From assembly GCA_018398765.1 (NCBI GenBank), contig JAHBMJ010000505.1, positions 20,229 to 46,536 on the forward strand: 26,308 nt of DNA, given 5' to 3'. Under the pieces are notes generated by a model. The model was not told the origin of the DNA. It saw only the letters and a list, made by a program, of their open reading frames with translations, and searched no databases. This DNA is from Chromera velia. Lineage: Eukaryota; Sar; Chromeraceae. The position numbers were made by a program, and so were the translations under genes. This document shows positions 16,498-25,548 of the stretch, one piece after another (position 1 is the first letter of the stretch; the number at the start of each line of letters is the position of its first letter).

Positions 16498-16924
16498 TGT
16501 GAATGTGATGGTCGGGGTGGGGCTAACGTGTGCAGCCCGATCAGATACCGCAGCATGAATCCCTAGGGGGCCATGGCATGCGCGAGCGTGCGGGGGCCAC
16601 GTGCTTTGCTGAGGAGACGGAGTTGATTCAGACTGATTGATCTGATAGCTGTGTGATTGAGAGTTGTCAGTCTGTTATCGTGCGTCAGACAGTGCAGATC
16701 GTAAGATAAACGGATACCACGCGTTTTAGATACATGTTCTTATAGGTAGCTTGTGTGCGTGTCTCGTCTCCAGCCTGAATTAATTGAGGCTTCTAGATTG
16801 ATCAGCAAAGGAACCTCTCAGAAAGGGAGCAATGCATACGGTGAGTTTGAACAGACCCTTATGTATCGTGTGTGTTGAACAGCGGTAGCCTTTTAGATGT
16901 CTAGAGAACATTCACACCGTCATA
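16498..16924 (+). repeat. 3' LTR of Copia-2
   Basis: It is the 427-bp partner of 9992-10418, with no gaps. About 35 differences were counted by eye, all of them A/G or C/T. It ends CCGTCATA, followed by the ATTTC duplication. Confidence 0.85.
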
Positions 16925-17081
16925 ATTTCTGAACATGCCGTAGCCTTGAGAATGTTCATGCATCATATCGTGTATGCGTAAAGCAACAGTGCAACAATGC
17001 TGTCTCATCATATTCAATTTCCGTTCTCATTGTATGCAATACAGAATCGAATTTGTATATTCAATTGAATCGATCGATCGA
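16925..17081 (+). repeat. 3' LTR of Copia-1, right part (starts with the duplicated ATTTC)
   Basis: The first five bases are the target duplication; 16930-17081 match 6363-6514 of the 5' LTR. The two parts of the 3' LTR, minus one ATTTC, add up to 298 bp, equal to the 5' LTR. Confidence 0.85.
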
Positions 17082-17849
17082 CTGATAGAATTGATTTACA
17101 ATTTAAGCATGTGGATCTAAATCAATTTAGCTAATTGATTTGATAGACTTGTATGACTTACAAGTGTCTGTACGTTTGCATATATACTATCAGACCTTCT
17201 GAATATCTTACCAACAATTGTATGATTGAGGTTTTTATTATGCATGCCACGTCCCCGTGTATGAGGGGTGGATCTAGCCTAGTCTGTCAAAAGGTGATAG
17301 TCACTGCACAACAGTTTTTAGTTAACATATCCGCGGCATCATTTAATTCGTGGCCCGAACATGACTGGCCACGGCATGCCCCAAAATGAAAAGCGTAAAT
17401 ACATGCATAATTCATTTTTTTTAATAATTATTTTTCAATATATGCAGAGACTCCTACAAATTCCATGATTTCATTTTTCTGTATTGACGTGGCCCCCGTA
17501 CGTGCATGCACGTGTAATCATGCACGCGTGTACATCTCGCCAGGCTCAGAGGGCAGCTCGCCCTGCATGGGGGGGCCTGAGAATTCGCACTCGCATAAAT
17601 GGGCGCGGTTGCGAGCCTGCATGTTAATTCGAACCATCCACCCGAGGCACTCACCCAACTGGTTGGGGTGTCCCGTACTGTATAGAAATCGATCGAGTTG
17701 GGCTCTCGATCCTTGATTGTCTGTCCAAAGCACTAACAAAGCTTGGCTGCAGACTCCAAGGAGCTAGATTGAATCGCTTCATTCAGTGCCTTTCTTGCGA
17801 GTAAATCTTTCTCTTCTCTTCATCGCGGGTGCCAGCTTGAAGTTCCACC
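17082..17849. other. Intergenic region with AT-rich part and possible promoter of the 17850 gene
   Basis: 17082-17220 is AT-rich with several ATTGATTT/AAATCAAT inverted motifs. A LINE end fragment lies at 17222-17294. 17400-17450 is AT-rich. From 17490 the sequence becomes GC-richer. On the minus strand at about 17605-17675 there are a GGTTCGAAT B-box-like motif and a CAGTTGGG A-box-like motif, only about 18 nt apart, too close for a complete tRNA. A pyrimidine-rich leader (17800-17825) precedes the ATG of the next gene; no clear TATA box was seen. Confidence 0.4.
17222..17294 (-). mobile_element. LINE 3'-end fragment, copy 3
   Basis: It matches the first 73 bp of the LINE at 15552 with three differences, all transitions, and the match extends through TGTCAAAAGGT. 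It is 5'-truncated like copy 1 but at a different base. No target duplication was identified. Confidence 0.6.
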
Positions 17850-18072
17850 ATGCAGAGCGTGTTGGCCCCAGGAACAAAAGTCCTCATCTCAGGTCTGCAA
17901 AGCAACGCAGGCCTTACCTTGAATGGGAAGGTGGGCACGATTGTGAGGCAGCTCCCAGGAGGGCGCTACACAGTGCGAATGAGAAGCGACAGATCTGAGA
18001 AGTCAGTGAAGAGGATCAACCTGCTCGTCATGTCCTCACAAGGACCGGGGCTTGACGACGACGTCGCCACAG
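17850..18072 (+). CDS. Exon 1: SH3-like N-terminal domain of a helical-repeat protein
   Basis: The ATG at 17850 has A at -3. The exon encodes 74 residues plus one base, ending at a strong donor (CCACAG|GTAGGT). Residues about 5-58 (APGTKVLISGLQSNAGLTLN, then GKVGTIVRQL, GRYTVRM, VKRINLLV) have the pattern of a small SH3-like beta barrel seen at the ends of many algal and protist proteins (G-x-x-V-x-I-x-G-L ... L-N-G-x-x-G-x-V ... G-R-Y-x-V ... V-K-x-x-N-L). The same fold type is used for protein or nucleic-acid contacts; the partner is unknown. The phase 1 junction fits exon 2 exactly. Confidence 0.75.
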
Positions 18073-18389
18073 GTAGGTTTCGAGTTGCTTACATGCAAAG
18101 GCGAATGGTACCTGCGTGCAGTCCTTTCCAACGGTTCCTCTTGACTTCTTCCGGCCCTTTCTGCTCTATCCAAACCTATCCACTGGCTGCCTGTTCCCCT
18201 CTCGTCGACCCTGCATGTGCTTCCACTAGTCGTCTCCAGCACTGACATTTCTCGAAATCCCCATGCATACATAGATTTGCGCATGCATGCCGCTTTGCTG
18301 TCTGGAAGCTTTGGGTACCCACCAAATGATGACTGCTGAGCCTCCCATTGTGTGACTGCATGTGTGCCCTCTTCATGGCATGTTTGCAG
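18073..18389 (+). other. Intron, phase 1
   Basis: Donor GTAGGT at 18073; acceptor ATGTTTGCAG ends at 18389. The joined codon is G|TC (Val), and the frame then stays open for 1.47 kb. Confidence 0.7.
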
Positions 18390-19864
18390 TCCTGATTGAG
18401 TACATGCGGTGCCACGGGGTCAGCGCTCTGTTCACAGAGGTAATCTCCCTCGTGAAATCCGCTCTTTGTGCCGCACGAACTGTAGCCAGGAGGTTTCCAC
18501 GGAACAGGCAACAGTTGATGCTCCTCACGCAAGAAGGAAGAGAGGTGGCAGAGAGATATGGGAATTGGGCTGCTGACAAGGCGATCACTGTCGCCAAGAT
18601 CGTCTCGCGGAAGTCGCCAGAATTCCTCAGACAGACAAATACAATGAAGTACATCATAGAGACCCCCACCTGTGAGATCAAGGCCTTCATCACAGCGTAT
18701 GTGAAGGAAGGGGTGGTCTTCTATGTTGCCAAGATCGTGGGCCCCATGCGCACCTTCACTGTCCTGTACGTGGTACCTGTGCAAAACTTCTGCAAGCGAC
18801 ACGCCACCAAAGCTTACCAAGCCCTCCCCCCCAGAGTGAAGAAAACCGTCGAAGCCACCCCTGCTGCTTTCCGTCAGTCTCTCACCACTGTGCGCCAGCA
18901 GATCGGCCGCAACACGCAGCAACTGGTGCTTCGTGCCAGACAGGGGGGACAGGTTGCAGAGAAATGCGCTGACTGGGCTGTTGATAAAGTGATCGATGCA
19001 GCCAAAATGGTCTCCAAAAAGTCCCCAAAATTTATCAAAGAGACACAAACAGCCGAGTACATTCTAGACACTCCAAAGAACGAGATCAAGGCATTCATCA
19101 AGGCCTGGGTGAAGAGACGGGTTGCCTTCTACACAGCCAAGATCAGGGACCCCATGGGAACCCTGAAGACCCTCCTGAGTACCCTCCAAACTTTCTCCCA
19201 GAAATATGCAACCAGGGCCTACTCTGCGCTCCCCTGCCGTGCAGACATATTGGCTCTCCCCTCCACTGTCAGGCAAACCGTCGCAGCCACGCCTGCCATT
19301 GTCGGTCAGAAATTCACCACCGCCTACGAGCTTGCCGTTACACAGTCAACCCGAGTCGAGGCATTCGTCAGAGCCTGCATGGTCCGTCTGCCCTTCCTTG
19401 CCGAATACTCAGACGTCGAACTCTCAGATATCAGAGAGTATCTCATCCAGCAAGCTGCTTCCGGCTTGACCGCACTCAAGCACCCCGTCGCTACCACCAA
19501 AGCCGTGGTATCCTTCGCAAAGAGAACCGGAGGACTCGCGTACGCAAAGACAACCGAAGCCGCCGCGGCTACTGTAGGCAAAGCGGCCGCTGCCGGAAAG
19601 GCCGTCGTGAGCAAAGTGAAAGAACCCGCTCGCAAGACGGCAAAAAGAGCGATCCAGCAAGCACAGAAGGTGTCTGAGAAGGTGAAGCTGTACACCCCCC
19701 CCTACATCAAGTCTGCAGCAGAGAGCTGCGCGTCGAAGGTGAAAGGAGTTCTTCAGGCAGTCGGGGGAAGCGGCACTCCCGAAGCGGTGCTTGACTTCGC
19801 TGCGCGCGTCCTGATGGTCTCATGGATCATGGGTGCGCGGTTGGAGCGGGAAGGGAGGGAGTGA
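18390..19864 (+). CDS. Exon 2: repeated amphipathic-helix protein (unrecognised family)
   Basis: With exon 1 this gives a 565-residue protein. Two tandem units of about 136 residues start near residues 126 and 262. Shared marks are VAE(R/K)-x3-WA-x-(D)K-x-I, (S)(R/K)KSP-x-F, a TP-x-x-EIKAFI stretch and VAFY-x-AKI. A linking phrase ALP-x-x-V-x-x-TV-x-ATPA occurs twice. The last 130 residues are alanine- and lysine-rich helix (for example AAAATVGKAAAAGKAVVSKV). There is no signal peptide or clear membrane span. The look recalls lipid-droplet or membrane-surface coat proteins made of amphipathic helices, but this is inference from composition only. The stop TGA (19862-19864) lies inside the first unit of a 92-bp minisatellite. 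Confidence 0.75.
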
Positions 19865-20196
19865 AGAGAGGACCCTGGTACGAAAGATTGAAGAGCGTCT
19901 GTCATGCAGTCAACTCCTGCATAGATCATGGGTGCGCAGTTGGAGGGGGAAGGGAGGGAGTGAAGAGAGGTACGAAAGATTCAGGAGCGTCTGTCATGCA
20001 GTCAACTCCTGCATAGATCGTGGGTGCGCAGTTGGAGGGGGAAGGGAGGGAGTGAAGAGAGGTACGAAAGATTGAAAAGCGTCTGCCATGCAGTCAACTC
20101 CTGCATAGATCATGGGTGCGCAGTTGGAGGGGGAAGGGAGGGAGTTAAGAGAGGTACGAAAGATTCAGGAGCGTCTGTCATGCAGTCAACTCATGC
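19822..20196 (+). repeat. Minisatellite, four 92-bp units
   Basis: Units: 19822-19920 (99 bp, with a 7-bp insertion ACCCTGG), 19921-20012, 20013-20104 and 20105-20196. Each starts AT(A/G)GATC(A/G)TGGGTGCGC and ends CATGCAGTCAACTC(C/A)TGC. Units differ by a few substitutions, including transversions. The first unit supplies the last 14 codons and the stop of the 17850 gene; the other units would be in its 3' UTR. The unit length is not a multiple of three, so any reading frame rotates from unit to unit. Confidence 0.9.
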
Positions 20197-21700
20197 ATGT
20201 GCCAAATGGGCGATGTGATTTTAGAATTAGAGGGCGTGCAAAAATTTTGATAGAAAGGGGACTGTCTGTTCGACTATATGCAGGGCAATTTCGATGGTGC
20301 ATGTATATTATGTACGCTTGTCATGAAGGGGGTTGCGGAGTCTGGCCGGGAGGGTCTGTTTGTTTGAAAGGGGGGTGGAGGAAAACAGCCCGGGGGGATC
20401 CAAGGTGAACCGGCAGCTAGTCCACTGCAGTGATGGGTCTGTATCTGGTCTGCCACTTTATGAGGGAGAGAAGCAGGGGCTGACAGGATGGCCGTCTTCT
20501 CTTCATGGTCAGTCTCTTAGGTAGCAAGGCAATCAAGAAGTTAGACTGAGTCAGTCAAGCAGGCAGGCAGGCAGGCAGACAGGCAGGCAGGCACTTTGTC
20601 AGTGAGCTACTTCGTCAATCAGTTGGTCAGTACGCCAATGAAGGAGTCGTCTGGACAGTGAGAACATAAGTCAGTAAGATAGGAATTTATCGGTGTTCGG
20701 ATTCGAAGGTTTCTTGTTTGCATTCGGGACCCCAAATCATTTTATTCTTCTTTGAATCCTCCTTTTTTCTCCTTTTTTCTCTCTCGTCCCTGTGTGCAGA
20801 CAGTGACATGTACTGTGACAGCGTCGCCCCAGATGACCTTATCTTGGGCTGGTCATTGAATTTTAGAGACAACCAGCAAATCAGAAACCCCAGGGTTTGC
20901 GAGAGACGAGCCAGTGATTGAATTTCCACTCTAGCTTGTCTCGAGTTTTCAGCATCATGTGCTCTGGTCTGTTTGGTGTCCGCGATTCCGAAGAGTTCCT
21001 CCAATGAAGCAGATCGAGTTTTGTGACTAGATCGGGGCATTGTTGGCTGGTTGGAGGGAGTGAGGTTGGGTCAGAAGGTGGAACAGAAATTTGCAAACAC
21101 AAAGGAGAGAAAGACTTTCTCACTTATTCAACAAACAACCTGCTGAGAACAACAGGCACGCCCGAACCAAGCCTCCAGGTCAGAACGGCAGACGTGTGTT
21201 TCTTTTCTTCCTTATGAAGCCATCGCCTATTCTTGCACGCCTTTGGGCATGCGCAGAATTTTCTGAATCGCTCTTGTGGCATTCTCCCGTTTTTCTCTCA
21301 TTGCTTTTTCGTTCTATGTTTTTTTCTCTTCTTTTTCGTTTTTATTCTTTCGCTCTCTTTATGAGGGGATACAGGTATGTGTGTTTGCGTGTGAAGAGAC
21401 CATTGATCATGCTTCTTTCCTTGCTGGAAGCTTCCATTGAGGAGGCATCTCATTGATCGTGATTCTACACTCTGTGTCGCTTGAGTACAGAAAGAATTTG
21501 TGTTGAATTTTGTTCATGCAATGTACAACAAAACGCATACAGATGGTTTCTTTGCATGACTGCAGATATGGTGGTTTCGGGGCCAACGAAAGCGCCTGTC
21601 CGTTTCTATCCAATTCCGTCGGTCTGGTGCGGGACCTTCAGCGAAGATCCGATTAATTAGGGTTGATTTGGGCTTCCCCGTAAAGAGCGAGCAGAATTAA
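20197..21700. other. Intergenic region with no confident gene
   Basis: An AGGC/AGAC microsatellite lies at about 20556-20592. At 20755-20802 a long pyrimidine tract ends in CAG, followed by a 40-codon open stretch ending at 20921, which could be an isolated exon but has no partner. 21290-21370 is T-rich. No repeat shared with the rest of the window was found. Confidence 0.35.
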
Positions 21701-21725
21701 GACAGTGAGGCACAGAGACAAGAAC

Positions 21726-21757
<32 letters not shown>

Positions 21758-22250
21758 CTGTCAGACCAAGAGGAAGAGAGAGGAAGACCAAAAGATAGGA
21801 AGAAAAAGAAAGAACTTAAGCAGAGAGACGGGAACGGACACCTGGACGAACGAGTGCAGAGAGGGAGCGGTTTATGGCCCCACGCAGCAATGCATGGGCT
21901 CATCCCTCGCCCAACTACGATCAGGTTTGCATGCTTCCTGGACAAGCAAGGGTAAACTCGTCGGCCAGCAAGAAAGACCAGGGACGGGGTGGGTGTGGTG
22001 CCGCAGAGTGAGAAGGGGTAGCCGCCCTCTCTCCGCCCAAACGGGTTCGCATGCTGTCTGGACAAGTAAAGGCAGGCACCGTTAAAGCATCGTACTGCTG
22101 CTGTACGAAAATCAACGGAAACAAAAGAGAACGGAAGGGGGGCGGGGGGGTAGACAGGAAGAGTATCACACAGGCAGGCAGGCAGAAAGGATCACGGAAG
22201 TACGTAGACAGACAGGCAGGCAGCGACGTCTCCTCGCTCTCTCTCCCGCT
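21701..22250. other. Purine-rich region with GA repeat and a diverged tandem duplication
   Basis: A GA run lies at about 21729-21757. Two related blocks follow at about 21888-21962 and 22001-22073: both carry a GCATGCT(T/G)-x-CTGGACAAG(C/T)AA core and a CCC(T/A)-rich part, about 113 bp apart. On the minus strand this gives a repeated HAN motif (SRQHANPFG and SRKHANLIV), but no independent sign of coding was found. A GGCA/GACA run occurs at about 22173-22225. Confidence 0.35.
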
Positions 22251-22278
22251 GGTATACTCCGACACGATTCTCCTCGCA

Positions 22279-22550
22279 CAGGATCAACTTGAAGCACGCG
22301 CTTTTCACCTCGCCAACTCACCCTCAGCAAGAGACCTCGTTGAGTCGCCAAACCCCATATGGAAACCCGAACGATCGAGAAGAGCATCGATCCACCCAGT
22401 ACAATGACGTTGAAGGCTGTGGCCGAAAGGCACCAAGGGGAGCTGCCCTCTCTATGGGAGGCCGTGGAGGCGGGGTCAAAATTCCCAAAACACTGCATTA
22501 TCAGTGAGACTTTGAGACCAATGAACTTTATACCATCAGAAGCGGTATAG
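22279..22550 (+). other. Possible coding fragment in two overlapping frames
   Basis: After a CGCACAG acceptor-like site (ends near 22280), one frame reads DQLEARAFHLANSPSARDLV and stays open to 22407. A second frame, with an ATG at 22404, reads MTLKAVAERHQGELPSLWEA and ends at TAG 22548-22550. Both look protein-like in composition and they overlap, as would be seen with one frameshift or an undetected splice. It could equally be chance. No family was recognised. Confidence 0.25.
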
Positions 22551-23190
22551 TTGTCTCATCACTTCAAAGCACCAATTTTGAAAATGTTTCAACAGCCGGT
22601 GCCGTCCACTGTCAATTGTACAGCAACTTTAGTAAATTGATGTAAATGACCGATGTCTGGAAAATGACTAGGAAAATGACCGATATATACACTAAATTGC
22701 CTAGCTCATAAATTGTATGTAGAAAGTTATAGAAAATAAGAATTCCACTAGGAATTCTAGTTAAATTAACTTAAATTTAAAATATTGTTTCCGTGAATTA
22801 GATTTCAATTAATTTAGTCCATGCACAGTATTTTTTTTTACAGATTTACTTTTTAACAGTATTAATTCTTGCAGCAAACTTTATTAAACTTGAAGTGTAT
22901 GCCTAAAAAGTTATTGCATCTCACCAGCTTTCAGCTTTCAGTTTTTTTCAAAAAAAGTTTTCATTCAAAAAGAATTCTAAATAAAAAAACAAAAATAAAA
23001 ACATTTTAGACAAAGAATGCTGAGCAGACTGCTAGCATAAATATTTAATAGTTTAAGTTTAAGTGCGAATTAACACGCTTTTATGATCTTTAGGCTAGTC
23101 TTTGGCGTAATTTAAACATGTTATTCATTGATTTTGATTCTAGTTTTAATTTGAGGTGAGAAACATTTTCTAGAACATTTTTAGGCTTGA
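22551..23190. other. AT-rich island
   Basis: Strongly AT-rich DNA with many poly(A)/poly(T) runs, sharply different from both sides. It contains an 8-bp perfect hairpin AGAATTCC-ACTA-GGAATTCT at 22739-22758. No gene is visible. It resembles the AT-rich spacer at 2540-3049. Confidence 0.5.
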
Positions 23191-23927
23191 CCCCGAGCTA
23201 CCGCTGGTACTTTCCCGAACCACCATTCGTGCTTCCACACTTCAAACACCTATGCCACTTACAGCATGAAATGAGTTGCTCAAGCCTTTGATATTCCCAG
23301 GAGAGCTTTTCCTTCAAACAAACTGCAGAACGCTGCGGAGTGCTCGGATGTGCCCGTAGGAAAACAGCGGTGAGATACCTGAAAGGACCTCGGAAGCTTT
23401 CCTGCCCTCTCCAGCTCCCCGCACCTTTTCCCGAGACACAGGGCTCTGTCTGCAAGGGGGACGCCGTCAAACCCCGAGGGGGCATTGTGGTTCGAGAGTG
23501 CGAGTCGCTGCAGAAAGCAGAATGACCGTAGTCACACACACAAAAAGCAAACAGGTGTTCACGGCTCCTTCTGAGAGAACACGCACGTCATTATAACGAA
23601 GTATATCAAACGACTCACTCTGACATCTGTCCGGAGGCTGCCGAATAAAATTTCGCGCCAGATTGCGATACATATTTCACACCACATATCTCTTCGAACC
23701 TCCAGTTCTGTGGAAGTCTGAACTTGGACTGCTCCTTTTCATTCCAAATCAATCCCCAAACTTCCTCTTCGTATCTCTTCTTCATTCCTGTCTGTCTCCC
23801 CTCTTCATTTCCCCCCCTCTGCCATTCCCTCCTTGCCTCCCTATTTGCTTCCTTACTTTCTGTTCGGCTAGTTGCCTTCAGTGATTCTCTGCCTTCTGAA
23901 GGAACGGTCTTCCCTTGACTCTCTCTT
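23191..23927 (-). other. Region 3' of the minus-strand gene, with weak ORFs
   Basis: It holds two minus-strand open frames, 23971-23615 and 23539-23198. The first overlaps the end of the gene at 23928 in another frame and has a charged segment (KKRYEEEVWGLIWNEKEQSK). It could be a further exon if the last exon is spliced before its stop, but no convincing donor was seen. It is treated as 3' UTR or intergenic. Confidence 0.3.
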
Positions 23928-24449
23928 CTAACGGCAAAGGATCGTACGCGCTCGACTGACGATTGCGACATTTCTTCCCTCTGTCTTCAGCTTCTCAAGA
24001 GATGTTGCTGGGGAGACACACAGAGGCGCGCCCTCCTTGCCACTCCACAAATCCACAAACGCCGCGGGAGGCCGGTCCTCTCCCCACCCCTCTCCCTGGA
24101 AACACGTGAAATCCGACACCCCCGCCAGCGTATTCACGCACAGTTTGCCCCAACAAAAGGAACCCTGCTTCCCCGTTTCATCCAAACGAGTTGACACCAG
24201 ACTCTCCACCCACATCAACCCAAAGCGTCCCACCAAGGCTCGTTCTCCAATGTCCCCAACCGGATCCCTCTCCTCCCTCTCCCCTTCTCTCTCATCGTCC
24301 TCCCCCCCCACCTCCACAGCAACCCGAGCAGGCACGTCCTCGACAACCCCGGGGCCCAGGAAGGCCTTGAGGTCGTTGCACCTCAACCCTAGGCACAGGA
24401 AGGGAAGACCGGAATGGCTGTCGAGAAAGTCCGGGGCTGCTGGCAAGTC
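23928..24449 (-). CDS. Exon 2 of an unrecognised minus-strand gene
   Basis: It begins after a strong acceptor (TATCTGTCTGCAG on the minus strand) and runs 173 codons in phase 0 to TAG (23928-23930). It starts DLPAAPDFLDSHSG, followed by PFLCLGLRCNDLKAFLGPGV, an acidic linker (GGEDDEREGEREERDP) and a part with aromatic and cysteine residues (CFQGEGWGEDRPPAAFVDLW). The mix of small strands, Gly and Pro suggests a folded mostly-beta domain with an acidic loop. No catalytic motif or known family was recognised. The frame extends upstream through the intron microsatellite, but that part is CLSVCLS repeat and is excluded. Confidence 0.6.
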   Translation of the reverse strand, partial: DLPAAPDFLDSHSGLPFLCLGLRCNDLKAFLGPGVVEDVPARVAVEVGGEDDEREGEREERDPVGDIGERALVGRFGLMWVESLVSTRLDETGKQGSFCWGKLCVNTLAGVSDFTCFQGEGWGEDRPPAAFVDLWSGKEGAPLCVSPATSLEKLKTEGRNVAIVSRARTILCR

Positions 24450-24954
24450 CTGCAGACAGATAGACAGACAGACAGAGAGACAGACAGAGAATTGAAGCAG
24501 AGAGATTGATTGAGAGCACAAGGAGACCCCCCTTAGCAAAGATACTGCATGAACGAATGAAACTGAAAGAGGGACCCGCAACTGCAAACGCCCTCCACAG
24601 AACCGACTGTCAGTTGTCAGTACTTCGAAAGTTCTGAGCACAATGGCCGCACACTTCCTTCAGACCTCCCGCCGATCCGTATACAAGAAAGAGCATACAC
24701 CTCTCCACGGAGAGGGAAAAAAAAGAGGAGAAGAGAGGAAGGAAAAGGAAGAGAGCAGTCAGCGGAACGGAAATGTCATCAACACGCCTTTCTGTTCGTG
24801 GGTTTTTGCATCTATCTTTCGATGAAGCAACGCCTGCTCTCTAGTCATTCATTCACTCATTGATTCACTTACTCAACCAGTCAACCCCTCCTTCTGACTC
24901 AATTCACCTGCTTGAAGTCAGAGATGGACATGGATGGAGACAGAAAAGACACCC

Positions 24955-24997
<43 letters not shown>

Positions 24998-25022
24998 AAC
25001 AGACAAACAGACAAACAGACAA

Positions 25023-25053
<31 letters not shown>

Positions 25054-25548
25054 CTTTCTTTTATGATCCTTTCTTTTTTTGTTCTCCTTCTGCCCTTGAG
25101 ACGCTCTCAATGGAAAGGTACAAGGCGTACTCTTGACGGCAATTCTTGAGCGACTGATTGACTATCTGACTGACTGACTGACTGACTGACTGACTGACTG
25201 ACTGACTGACCGACCGACCGACCGACCGACCGACCGACCGACCGACCGACTGACTGACTGACTGACTGACTGGCTGGCTGGCTGGCTGACTGACTGACTG
25301 ACTGGCTGACTGATTGAAAGACAGTCACACAGACAGACAGACGGACGTAAAGACAAACAAACAGACAGACAGACAGACAGATAGACAGGTAGACTGACAG
25401 ACAGATAGACAGACTATATCGTCTTTTCTTCACTTCACTTTTTCCGAATCGCTTCCTTTCTTTCGGACAGACAGGCAGGCAGACTGACAGACAGATAGAC
25501 AGAGAGACAGACAGACAAACAAACAGAGTGGCATGCCTGCAGACTCAC
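24450..25548 (-). other. 1.1-kb intron made largely of tetranucleotide repeats
   Basis: On the minus strand the donor is GTG|GTGAGT at 25548 and the acceptor CTGCAG ends at 24450; both sides are phase 0. On the plus strand it holds ACAG/ACAA runs (about 24956-25052), a GACT-GACC-GACT-GGCT-GACT mosaic (about 25160-25316), and further ACAG/ATAG runs (about 25329-25412 and 25466-25526). Open frames through these (RQTD, VSQS or SVCL repeats) are artefacts of the repeats. Confidence 0.6.

Larger units (their letters stand above)
9992..16924 (+). mobile_element. Copia-2: full-length but mutated Ty1/copia retrotransposon
   Basis: LTRs of 427 bp (9992-10418 and 16498-16924), a 5-bp target duplication ATTTC, a primer site three bases after the 5' LTR, gag, then pol in the -1 frame, and a polypurine tract before the 3' LTR. 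The order protease, integrase, RT, RNase H places it in Ty1/copia. It sits in the 3' LTR of Copia-1 and is itself interrupted by a LINE at 15552-16354. Without the LINE and its extra duplication it would be about 6.1 kb. The LTRs differ at about 35 positions, all transitions by eye. Five premature stops, a frameshift and the LINE make pol inactive; gag is intact. Confidence 0.9.
6217..17081 (+). mobile_element. Copia-1: internally deleted Ty1/copia element, split by Copia-2
   Basis: The 5' LTR is 6217-6514; the 3' LTR is split into 9846-9991 and 16925-17081. Both are 298 bp once the inserted Copia-2 and its duplicated ATTTC are removed. Between them lies one reading frame for integrase, RT and RNase H (6517-9402). 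The primer site, gag, protease and the histidine half of the integrase zinc finger are missing, so the copy is dead. The domain order integrase then RT is diagnostic of Ty1/copia. A G-rich tract (AGGGGGCGATC, 9835-9845) lies before the 3' LTR. No target duplication was found outside the LTRs. Confidence 0.85.

Noticed and set aside
17590..17690. tRNA gene or SINE from A-box-like and B-box-like motifs
   Set aside because: The boxes are about 18 nt apart, the B box lacks the final CC, and no cloverleaf forms.
18176..19048. 290-codon open frame antisense to the 17850 gene
   Set aside because: It mirrors the internal repeats of the sense gene, crosses the intron, and the sense strand has matched splice sites and a better start. 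It is read as a shadow.
19822..20196. CRISPR-like array
   Set aside because: The units are contiguous 92-bp repeats without unique spacers, in eukaryotic DNA.
20803..20921. Isolated exon after a strong pyrimidine tract
   Set aside because: No partner exon in a compatible phase was found, and the peptide shows no recognisable feature.
24860..25433. Open frames with RQTD, VSQS or SVCL repeats
   Set aside because: They are translations of GACA/GACT repeats in several frames and both strands; the repeats lie in an intron.
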